Of a stretch of DNA of 32,233 nucleotides, positions 19,250 to 27,245 are shown piece by piece (position 1 is the first letter of the stretch; every line of letters starts with the position of its first letter). Origin of the DNA: Nanobdellota archaeon (GTDB taxonomy: Archaea; Nanobdellota; Nanobdellia; Woesearchaeales; JAHJEM01); the NCBI GenBank assembly GCA_018825425.1, contig JAHJEM010000139.1, forward strand, positions 1-32,233, written 5' to 3'. Below the pieces are notes generated by a model. The model was given only the letters and a program-made list of their open reading frames with translations. It was not told the DNA's origin and ran no database searches. The position numbers were made by a program, and so were the translations under genes.

Positions 19250-19945
19250 ATGGCATTTAGCATTAAGGATTGGTCACATCTTGGACGTATGCAAGTAGCT
19301 TCCGATGCAGTTGTATTCACAGTATTAAATAATGAACTGCAAGTCCTTCTAATCAAACGAAGATATCCTCCATTCAAAGGCACATATGCGTTGCCAGGAG
19401 GGTTCTTGCAACAGCATGAAAGTCCTGAAGAAGCCGCGATTAGAGAGCTTCGGGAAGAGACAGGAGTCCAGAAACTTCATCTTCATCAATTAGGTGCTTA
19501 TGGCGACCCTAAACGAGATCCGCGGGGACGAGTTCTTAGTGTTTCATACATTGCTCTTGCTGACCATCATAGAAAACTTCATTCAACCACAGATGCATTA
19601 CGTGCTGACTGGTTTTTAGTACACAATCTTCCAAAGCTGGCCTTTGATCATGCAAAAATCATTGAGGATGCACTGGTTCATTTGCGACTGGAGATCCAGA
19701 CAACAAATATTGCCTACCAGATATTGACCAGAAAGTTTACATTATCTCAACTGCAAAAGCTATACGAATTGATCCTAGAAAAGAAACTGGACAAACGAAA
19801 TTTCCGAAAAAAGATCAAAGAACTCGATCTCCTCGAGGAAACCAAGGAGTTATTCAGGGAAGGCGCTCATAGGCCCGCAATGTTATATAGGTTCAGGGAT
19901 CGAGAATACAAGCCCCTTTCTGAGAAAATCCAAGCATTTCTTTAA
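19250..19945 (+). CDS. nrtR: NrtR-type Nudix-domain transcriptional regulator of NAD metabolism
   Basis: N-terminal Nudix domain with intact box GGFLQQHESPEEAAIRELREETGV; C-terminal NrtR-like winged HTH (NIAYQILTRKFTLSQLQKLYELILEKKLDKRNFRKKIKELDLLEET); directly upstream of the NAD operon. Confidence 0.88.
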   Translation: MAFSIKDWSHLGRMQVASDAVVFTVLNNELQVLLIKRRYPPFKGTYALPGGFLQQHESPEEAAIRELREETGVQKLHLHQLGAYGDPKRDPRGRVLSVSYIALADHHRKLHSTTDALRADWFLVHNLPKLAFDHAKIIEDALVHLRLEIQTTNIAYQILTRKFTLSQLQKLYELILEKKLDKRNFRKKIKELDLLEETKELFREGAHRPAMLYRFRDREYKPLSEKIQAFL

Positions 19946-20033
19946 AAACGTTTTGTGACACCCTATTTTCTTTATAAAGACCATTACATTTCAACTTTTC
20001 CTTTATAAGTTTATATCCTACACTAACGAAATC

Positions 20034-20043
20034 TTTATAAATA
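20034..20043 (+). promoter_or_regulatory. TATA box of NAD operon
   Basis: TTTATAAATA; further CTTTATAA copies upstream at 19970 and 20001. Confidence 0.6.
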
Positions 20044-20064
20044 TTAGTGTATATCTGACACTAA
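20044..20064 (+). promoter_or_regulatory. Putative NrtR operator TTAGTGT-N7-ACACTAA (NAD operon promoter)
   Basis: Perfect 7-bp inverted repeat; core AGTGT-N7-ACACT at 20046-20062 identical in spacing to the nrtR copy. Confidence 0.75.
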
Positions 20065-20078
20065 CTGAATGAAAAATT

Positions 20079-20108
20079 AAGGTCCGTAATCGAACACGGG
20101 CCTTTTTT
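20079..20108 (+). terminator. Leader hairpin with U6 tract (terminator/attenuator-like) in the NAD operon 5' leader
   Basis: AAGGTCCGT-AATCGAAC-ACGGGCCTT followed by the T run at 20103-20108; 9-bp stem with one G-U. Confidence 0.5.
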
Positions 20109-20167
20109 ATTCAAACAGTAAGTGTAAAAAGTACAATAACTAAAAAGGAAGAAAGGAGGACTCAAAG

Positions 20168-21346
20168 ATGAAAAACAAAATGCAAGCATTCGCAGACAAA
20201 TACTTCCTGCGATCAGACGAAATACTAAGAAAAGAAGGACTCAATCCCTGGGTCAACATGCAAGTCTTTGTAAGGAAAGGACCTGGAGAAATTGCAGGGA
20301 TTGATGAAGCTATTGATATCATAACCCAGAATTCAAATATTGCTGAAGTGGGCGGACGAATCTATGCCAAATCCGAAGGTGACATCTACACACCCACTGA
20401 GACTGTAATGAACATTGTGGCCCCAATACAATCAATCATGCCACTGGAGACAGTATATCTTGGTCCGATCGCGTCTGAGACAACCCGCAGAAACGATCAC
20501 AAAGAAATCGATCTTGAAGCCATAACCAGAAATGTTGAACAAGTGGTTGCACTTGCAGGTGGAAGACCAGTTTTCTATTTCGGTGCCAGGCATTGGCACT
20601 ATAATATGGATGCAGAAATCACTGCCGCTGCTTTTGCAGGCGGTTGTGCTTCTGCATCAACCGACAATGGCGCCTCAACTGCAGGCCAAAAAGGCATGGG
20701 AACAATCCCTCACGCATTAGAAAACGTATACGCTTTCTATCATGGAGTTGAAAATGCTGTAGCCGAAAGCACAGCAGCATTTGACCGCCACATGGATCCA
20801 AACATACCTCGTGTTGCTCTTGTTGACTACAATAATCGTGAAATTGATGACAGTGTTCAGACCTCAGAGAAACTTAGGTCTCAAGGGTCAAGACTGTCAG
20901 CTGTAAGAATAGATACTTGCGGCGAGAATTATGCCCAAGGAGCAAGAGAATTTGTTAGAGATTCTGAATTTGCGCAGACAGCCGATCAAGCATTCGGAGG
21001 ATACTTTGCTCCAAGCGGAGTAAGTATTGCAGGTGCTATCATATTGAGACAATGGTTAGATGCCATTCCAGGACCAAGGATAGGTCTTGTCTTAAGCTCA
21101 GGATTCAGCAGCCCTGCCAAAGTCCAAGCATTTAACGACGCTGAAGCACACTACGGAATGAAAATATATGATTCTATCGGAGCAGGATTTCTTGATGGTA
21201 TCCGAACATCAACTGCAGACATAATTGCAGTAGGCAACAGTGCTGATCAAGTCGACTATTTTGTGGCACCTATTGCAGAGCACAACATCATACACAAGGT
21301 AGGCAGGCCGCCAAAATACAATACAACACTCGAGAGGAGAGTGTAG
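20168..21346 (+). CDS. pncB: Nicotinate phosphoribosyltransferase
   Basis: FYFGARHWHYNMDAEIT; GGCASASTDNGASTAGQKGMGTIPHALE; IDTCGENYAQGAREF; LSSGFSSPAKVQAF. Strong SD GGAGG upstream. Confidence 0.88.
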   Translation: MKNKMQAFADKYFLRSDEILRKEGLNPWVNMQVFVRKGPGEIAGIDEAIDIITQNSNIAEVGGRIYAKSEGDIYTPTETVMNIVAPIQSIMPLETVYLGPIASETTRRNDHKEIDLEAITRNVEQVVALAGGRPVFYFGARHWHYNMDAEITAAAFAGGCASASTDNGASTAGQKGMGTIPHALENVYAFYHGVENAVAESTAAFDRHMDPNIPRVALVDYNNREIDDSVQTSEKLRSQGSRLSAVRIDTCGENYAQGAREFVRDSEFAQTADQAFGGYFAPSGVSIAGAIILRQWLDAIPGPRIGLVLSSGFSSPAKVQAFNDAEAHYGMKIYDSIGAGFLDGIRTSTADIIAVGNSADQVDYFVAPIAEHNIIHKVGRPPKYNTTLERRV

Positions 21347-21376
21347 AATCGAAGAAATAATTGGAGGAATAAAAAA

Positions 21377-22312
21377 ATGCAAACAATCGAAGAAACAACC
21401 GAACACACAACTGAACAAATAGTAGAACAACCAGCTAAACAAAAAAAACGAGTGATCATCGCAAACCTGATTGATTTCTCAGAGTCATTCACTGACAAGA
21501 ATGGTTCCTTTTATTGTGGAACCACAGATGAACAAAAGGAACACACAGCAGATGTTGTAGAGCTTGCAGATCTTGTCATCAATGCAACTGATCTGCACCC
21601 AGTGACTGCACCAGAATTCACAGTAAACGGAGGACTTTATCCTGTTCACAACTCTGTTCACCCAGAACAATATGGACCTGATTTTATATTTGCAAGGACT
21701 CAAACTGGAGAGGATCTTCTTCTTGAGGACAAGACATTGAGTCCAAGACTTACCAGAATCATCAGAGATTCTATTCAGGATAGGAAATCAGGAATGATTG
21801 TCCCACGTGGAGTATACTTCCAGGGTGAAGGACAAAGTCAGTTCTGTGCACCTACTGATATTGAAGAGACTTTTGATGAGAAAATAATCTCTGATAAGGA
21901 ATTCATTGAAGATGACTACGGATACATTATTGCTCCAAAACAGTATTTCGATGCCACAAGACTCGATTCTGATAGAGCTCTTCCTGACGAGAGCATTCCA
22001 GGTGTTCCTGATCAGAACTATGACGTCTTTAGTCTGCTTAATGAAAAGTTCCCATCTGACGAATACGAAGTAATACTTGTGAATACAGGTGTGGTCGAAG
22101 GAATATGCAGACTTCATACATCAACAGGAGTAAGACAGATGTTTCCAGAAGCTCGAGTGATCAACATCTCAGATGCAACAACACCCCTCTATGGAATCGG
22201 TCTTGGATATGAGACTGAGAGCGAGTCAAGAGATGCATGTGAGAAAGTATGCAAGGACATAGGAATTGAGTACATGACAACACAAGAATTCCTTGACGAA
22301 TTCAAGGAATGA
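21377..22312 (+). CDS. pncA: Divergent isochorismatase-fold nicotinamidase
   Basis: IANLIDFSESF (Asp), NATDLHP (metal DxH), GGLYPVHNSVH, LLEDKTLSP (Lys), VNTGVVEGICRLHTSTGVRQMFPEARVINISDAT (Cys); position between pncB and nadE. Confidence 0.7.
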   Translation: MQTIEETTEHTTEQIVEQPAKQKKRVIIANLIDFSESFTDKNGSFYCGTTDEQKEHTADVVELADLVINATDLHPVTAPEFTVNGGLYPVHNSVHPEQYGPDFIFARTQTGEDLLLEDKTLSPRLTRIIRDSIQDRKSGMIVPRGVYFQGEGQSQFCAPTDIEETFDEKIISDKEFIEDDYGYIIAPKQYFDATRLDSDRALPDESIPGVPDQNYDVFSLLNEKFPSDEYEVILVNTGVVEGICRLHTSTGVRQMFPEARVINISDATTPLYGIGLGYETESESRDACEKVCKDIGIEYMTTQEFLDEFKE

Positions 22313-22344
22313 ATGTAGGAGAAATATGAAAGAGGAATAAGAAA

Positions 22345-23199
22345 ATGAAACTCGAAAAAACCATCAAGAAAGCATACTTTGCAAATGGAATAGCACACGC
22401 AGTGGATCAGCTCGCAGACCAGATTATTGATTGGGTTGTGGGTTCAGGATCACGTGGAGGCGTAGTGGGCTTGAGTGGAGGAATTGATTCAACCACTGTT
22501 GCCTACCTCACAAAATTTGCATTTGACAAGTACAATAGCACACGTCCAGAAGAAGATCATCTCACACTTTATGGTATGATGCTACCATCAAAAGTAAATG
22601 ACAGAGCTGACGTGGAAGATGGTCAGAGAGTTGCAGATTATCTTGGAATAGAGAGCAAGGTTGTCCCGATTGAACCAATTGCAGACAGTTTCAAGCAATC
22701 AATGCCCTATGCTTTTGAAGACAAAGAAGAATGGCACACAGGCAATCTCTACTCTGAAACAAGAGCAGTTGTCCTAAGCAGGTTTGCGGCCAGTCAAGAT
22801 TGCTTAGTCATGGGAACAGGCAACAAGGATGAGGATTACGGACTGGGCTATTTCACCAAAAGAGGTGATGGTGCAGTTGACAATAACGTCCTAGGTAGTC
22901 TTTCAAAACGCTTGGTTCGACAAGTTGCCCAATTTCTAGCAGTACCAGAAGATCTTGTGAAAAGGACAAGCACTGCAGGTTTATGGGAGGACCAGACTGA
23001 TGAAGGAGAACTAGGTTATGGCTATGATGTTGCAGAAGCTGTCATGAATGGACTGGATCAAGGATTCAGCCCAGAAGAAATTGTAGATATCACAGGGTAT
23101 GGCAAAGACACTGTTCAAGATGTCATGTATCGTCATGAATCTACACGTCACAAGAGAAATGTACCGCCAGTCGCAGAGGTGAGTCTTGCATACGAATGA
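22345..23199 (+). CDS. nadE: NAD synthetase (NH3-dependent type, no glutaminase domain)
   Basis: GLSGGIDSTTVAYL PP-loop; MGTGNKDEDYGLGYFTKRGDGAVDNNVLGSLSKRLVRQVAQFL; TAGLWEDQTDEGELGYGYD. Confidence 0.93.
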   Translation: MKLEKTIKKAYFANGIAHAVDQLADQIIDWVVGSGSRGGVVGLSGGIDSTTVAYLTKFAFDKYNSTRPEEDHLTLYGMMLPSKVNDRADVEDGQRVADYLGIESKVVPIEPIADSFKQSMPYAFEDKEEWHTGNLYSETRAVVLSRFAASQDCLVMGTGNKDEDYGLGYFTKRGDGAVDNNVLGSLSKRLVRQVAQFLAVPEDLVKRTSTAGLWEDQTDEGELGYGYDVAEAVMNGLDQGFSPEEIVDITGYGKDTVQDVMYRHESTRHKRNVPPVAEVSLAYE

Positions 23200-23235
23200 A
23201 TAAAATGGAGAATAAAATGGATATTGGAGGTCAAA

Positions 23236-24114
23236 ATGAAAAGCCCAACATATACTATGATTGTAGGAAGTAAAGCATGTCCTAATGATTGTGAACTCTG
23301 CATCTCAAAGATGACACCTGATTATGGTATAGGCCTTGCTCTACCTCCTGTAAACTGGGATAGGTTTGAGACAGCTACAAGAATGGCACTTGCCCATGGT
23401 GCAGAGAATGCACTCATTACAGGCAAAGGTGAACCAACATTGTATCCCGGCCAAGTAACCCAGTACCTCATACGTCTAAAAGACAAGCCGTTTAGTGCGC
23501 GGGAAATCCAGACAGAAGGAAGCCAGCTTGCAAGAGGAGGATTATACAATGATTTCCTGACTGTATGGAGAGAACTTGGCCTTGATACTGTAGCTGTCTC
23601 AATGTACCATTATGATATGGAAAAGAATCAAAATCTCTATCGGCCAAGAGATGGAAAGTTCTATGACATACCTGATCTAGTAGACAAGCTCCATGAGAAA
23701 GATCTCAACACCCGCTTATCGTGCGTCCTCATGAAAGGATATGTCGGAGATGTTGATGAGGTCAAGAATCTCATCCAGTTTGCCAAAGAAAACAAGGTTT
23801 TCCAACTCACACTCAGATCAACAGGTCAACCTGAAAAGAGTCTGGATCAAAGGGTTGCTGATTTTGTAGATGCCCACACGGTCAGCCAAGAAAATCTTGC
23901 TGCAATCACTGAATTCCTGGAAAAAGAAGGATCTTTCTGCTACTCTCTTCCTCATGGTGCAAATGTGTACGAGGTCTATGGTCAGAATGTGTGCATGACT
24001 ACGTGCATGACCACACCAGAGAGAAATGAAGATAAGATCCGTCAGCTAATCTGGTTTCCACAAGGGTGGCTCACAACTAGTTGGGAAAATGTTCAAGGAG
24101 GTAGATTATTATGA
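23236..24114 (+). CDS. Radical SAM protein of unknown function in the NAD operon
   Basis: CPNDCELC (CxxxCxxC), ITGKGEPTLYP; additional C-terminal CMTTCMTT. SD TTGGAGG precedes ATG 23236; the track start TTG 23224 falls at the SD. Confidence 0.85.
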   Translation: MKSPTYTMIVGSKACPNDCELCISKMTPDYGIGLALPPVNWDRFETATRMALAHGAENALITGKGEPTLYPGQVTQYLIRLKDKPFSAREIQTEGSQLARGGLYNDFLTVWRELGLDTVAVSMYHYDMEKNQNLYRPRDGKFYDIPDLVDKLHEKDLNTRLSCVLMKGYVGDVDEVKNLIQFAKENKVFQLTLRSTGQPEKSLDQRVADFVDAHTVSQENLAAITEFLEKEGSFCYSLPHGANVYEVYGQNVCMTTCMTTPERNEDKIRQLIWFPQGWLTTSWENVQGGRLL

Positions 24115-24728
24115 ATTCCACTGAAAAAAGAAAGCAGGTGCTTGTCATTGGAAGGTTCCAACCTGTCTGTGGCAACCATGTTGATATGGTTGAACAGGCA
24201 AGAGAATATGGAGAAGATCTGATCGTAGGGATTGGCAGACCAAATTATGCACGTGCAAGAGAAGTTCTTGATGCCAAGGGTTTTTTGGAATATCAAGTAA
24301 AGAATCTTTTCTCATATGAACGGACCAAGGAATTGGTTGAACATGCTTTCGCAGGAGAGAAAGGAATTGCTGTTGTCCCTATATACGACATCTTTGACCC
24401 TGACAATTATGCATCACATGTCAAGAATGAAGCTGCAAAAGCAGGCGTACATCTTGATGACTGTGTGCTTGCAGGAGAGAACTTTGATACTTGGAAATGC
24501 TTTGAGGGGTCTGGTATTGAAGTGAGGCTTGTGCAAGATAGAACCAAGTATCATGCAACACAGATCAGAGAAGAGATTTATCGTACTGGAAAGAGCGAAC
24601 AGCTTGCTGCACCACTAACTCCAAAGGAAATCAAACGGGTTCAGGATGCAAACTATATACTTGGACAAGAGAGTGCTCATGATATGAGAGAAGCTATACT
24701 AAAATTAGGATATGAAATTATTGATTAA
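24111..24728 (+). CDS. nadM: Archaeal-type NMN/NaMN adenylyltransferase
   Basis: VIGRFQPVCGNHVDMVEQAREYGEDLIVGIGRP nucleotidyltransferase start; PIYDIFD; HATQIREEIYRTGK. 4-bp overlap with upstream gene. Confidence 0.88.
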   Translation: MNSTEKRKQVLVIGRFQPVCGNHVDMVEQAREYGEDLIVGIGRPNYARAREVLDAKGFLEYQVKNLFSYERTKELVEHAFAGEKGIAVVPIYDIFDPDNYASHVKNEAAKAGVHLDDCVLAGENFDTWKCFEGSGIEVRLVQDRTKYHATQIREEIYRTGKSEQLAAPLTPKEIKRVQDANYILGQESAHDMREAILKLGYEIID

Positions 24729-24768
24729 AAAAAATTGATTCAGATGATAAATAAAACAAGGTGAAACA

Positions 24769-25329
24769 ATGAGCGAGATACTGCAACCAGGGGACCGATT
24801 GATATACAAAGGACATTTAACATTAGTACACAGGGAATTTCGTGATAAACCATTTGATGTAATACTTTCAAAAGATGCATGTTGTATCATGTACATAGAT
24901 CCTGAAGATCATGTATATTTTATCAGACAGTATAGAGTTCCAATGGGAAAAGAGATTCTTGAACTTCCAGCAGAGACCATGGATAAACCAGGTCTGACAT
25001 CATTGGAAGTCATTGTTGAAGGACTTGAAGAAGAATGTGGAATCAAGATATCACCAAGTCAAGTACACTACTTCACCACAATTGGATCTTCAGAAGGACA
25101 TGATTCTGAGATGGTGGATCTGTTCTATGCCTACGGCCCGAATAAATACGTTGGCCAAAGGCTTGAAGACACTGAAAAGATCAACGTTGTACGGATTCCT
25201 TTCATGGATGCATATCAAATGATGCTAAGAGGAGAGATTCAAGGAGGAAAGGCTGTACCCCTCTTGCAGCATGAATATATAAAAAGGATGGAAGAGTCCT
25301 ACGGACCAATTCACGGAGGAGAACCATGA
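24769..25329 (+). CDS. Nudix-fold protein, ADP-ribose pyrophosphatase-like with degenerate Nudix box
   Basis: VYFIRQYRVPMGKEILELPAETMDKPGLTSLEVIVEGLEEECGI aligns to PAGxxxxGExxxxAAxRELxEETG with the G, first E and R substituted. Confidence 0.78.
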   Translation: MSEILQPGDRLIYKGHLTLVHREFRDKPFDVILSKDACCIMYIDPEDHVYFIRQYRVPMGKEILELPAETMDKPGLTSLEVIVEGLEEECGIKISPSQVHYFTTIGSSEGHDSEMVDLFYAYGPNKYVGQRLEDTEKINVVRIPFMDAYQMMLRGEIQGGKAVPLLQHEYIKRMEESYGPIHGGEP

Positions 25330-26243
25330 GCAGAGTAATGTTGGTTTATAAGAGAAGCTCATTTGATCTTTATAAGGATTCAGATGATGAACTAATACGA
25401 AATTTCATATGGAGCAATCATCCTGAAGCCAAACGCAAAAGAGAAAGCCATGAACACCAGGAAAAAACACTGGAAACTGTAGTGCATGAACTTCAAAGGC
25501 AAGGAATCAGTTTTGATCAAATATATAGAGCAGATTTGGACAAGCCAGATGGATATGATTACGTAATCACAGTTGGAGGAGATGGTACCCTCCTAGAAGT
25601 TGCTCATTTCATATTGGATATACCCTTGCTAGGTGTTAACTCTGACCCCAACGGAAGCCTAGGATTCTATTCATCTAGTAATAGATTTAATTTTGGTGAA
25701 ATACTTGCAGATATTGATTCATACAAAACAACTCAACTTCACAGATTTGGAATAAAAATTGACGGTAAAAGTGTTAGAGAACCAGCCCTAAATGACGTCC
25801 TATTTGCGCATAGCAATCCAGCTGCAAATACGTATTATGTACTTACTGCTGACAAGGTCCTTGATCCTGTTGGGAGAGGAAGTGGAGTTTTGATGTGTAC
25901 ACCTTCTGGTTCCACAGCATTTCTTTATCAAGAGAATGGAATAATGACTCCTCTTGACTTTGATAAGATTCAATACAGGCACAGGGCGGTACGAGGAAAC
26001 AAAAGTCAATTTGCATCTGAAATCAATATTGAATCCACAACAAGACCTGCCAGGATATATATTGATGGAGATCATCTAACATATCCTGTGACACTTGGTC
26101 AGACTTTGAATATAACCCAAGGACCCCAGATAACAATTATTGGCGAATTGGAAGAAAGGAGAAAAAAAATGGATCCTGATTACAACCACTGTGGACACTG
26201 TAGAGATAACAGTGTTAATCCCCATCAAACTCCTGATATATGA
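25326..26243 (+). CDS. nadK: NAD kinase
   Basis: DYVITVGGDGTLLEVAHF (GGDGT), LGVNSDPNGSLGFYSS, MCTPSGSTAFLY; 4-bp overlap with the Nudix gene. Confidence 0.92.
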   Translation: MSRVMLVYKRSSFDLYKDSDDELIRNFIWSNHPEAKRKRESHEHQEKTLETVVHELQRQGISFDQIYRADLDKPDGYDYVITVGGDGTLLEVAHFILDIPLLGVNSDPNGSLGFYSSSNRFNFGEILADIDSYKTTQLHRFGIKIDGKSVREPALNDVLFAHSNPAANTYYVLTADKVLDPVGRGSGVLMCTPSGSTAFLYQENGIMTPLDFDKIQYRHRAVRGNKSQFASEINIESTTRPARIYIDGDHLTYPVTLGQTLNITQGPQITIIGELEERRKKMDPDYNHCGHCRDNSVNPHQTPDI

Positions 26244-27099
26244 TATGCCCGCATGCTTTGCAATTACTTGCGTCCTTATCGTGATACCTAAGACCGCATT
26301 TCTTGCACACAATCCTTTTCTTATCAGATAGATGGAGCCATTCTCTGGCAATTCCGCCCACCTGCCAAGGGATAAGGATTATACCTGAGAGTATCATGAT
26401 GACTGTAACAGCTTTACCACCCTCACTGAGTGGAATGATATCTCCGAATCCTACTGTTGTTAATGCAACGACTGTGAAATAGAATGCATCTCCAAAGTTC
26501 TGGACAGTGTGATTGATCGGGCTCTCTACATGCCAGAACAATCCTGCTGAGACAAAGAAGATGATTAGAAGTGTTATAACAAGACGTGTTACTCTCAAGA
26601 CATGCCATGTCAGGTTTCCAAAAAAGAAATAAGGGTCTGCAATGAACCGCAGGAACCTAAATATTCTTAGCACTCTTAATACCCTGATTATCTTCAGGAA
26701 TCCAACATAACCTGCGGACGCAGGAAGCAATACTAAAAGCAATGTTGGCAGGATTGCTACCAGATCAATTAGACTGTAGATATGAAAGAGGTGCTTGACG
26801 CGATTCCTTGAGCCATAAAGTCTTGCAACGTATTCTATAATGAAGAACACGACAAGAACAACTTCTAGGTTCCATAAGAACTGCCTAGTACTCTGGGAAA
26901 TCAGATATGTATCGACGACAAAACTCGCACAAACCAGCAAGTTGATAATGATAATAAATAAATCAATGAATTTTCCAGGACGGGTTTTGCAATCAATGAG
27001 ATAGAACTGGATTGCTTCGCGGAAAGAATGGTTCTTGTGAACAGGTTGAACTGCCTTTTTCCTGGCTACATTCTTCCCTTTTACGTTCTTTTTTGCCAT
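26215..27099 (-). CDS. Voltage-gated-type K+ channel with C-terminal zinc ribbon
   Basis: S4-like KIIRVLRVLRIFRFLRF; selectivity filter ALTTVGFGDIIP; C-terminal CKKCGLRYHDKDASNCKACGH. Confidence 0.9.
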   Translation of the reverse strand: MAKKNVKGKNVARKKAVQPVHKNHSFREAIQFYLIDCKTRPGKFIDLFIIIINLLVCASFVVDTYLISQSTRQFLWNLEVVLVVFFIIEYVARLYGSRNRVKHLFHIYSLIDLVAILPTLLLVLLPASAGYVGFLKIIRVLRVLRIFRFLRFIADPYFFFGNLTWHVLRVTRLVITLLIIFFVSAGLFWHVESPINHTVQNFGDAFYFTVVALTTVGFGDIIPLSEGGKAVTVIMILSGIILIPWQVGGIAREWLHLSDKKRIVCKKCGLRYHDKDASNCKACGHIIYQEFDGD

Positions 27100-27245
27100 T
27101 TATCTTGTTGATATGATACAAATGGCAGAGGTTTATAAATATTATGCAAGACTCGGAAGAACACTTCTTGTGAGTGATGGAAGTTCTGTGTTGGAAGCGT
27201 TTAGGATAAGATAAGTTTTTATATTCCTTTTTCTTTCTTTTTTTT

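Noticed and set aside
19945-19954. AAAACGTTTT palindrome after nrtR
   Set aside because: Short AT-rich palindrome at the stop codon; unrelated to the AGTGT/ACACT operator and easily occurs by chance.
20079-20108. tRNA gene or known riboswitch in the NAD leader
   Set aside because: Only a single hairpin with U-tract; no cloverleaf, T-loop or riboswitch consensus I recognise.
23224-23235. TTG start for the radical SAM gene
   Set aside because: The TTGGAGG there is the Shine-Dalgarno; ATG 23236 is properly spaced.
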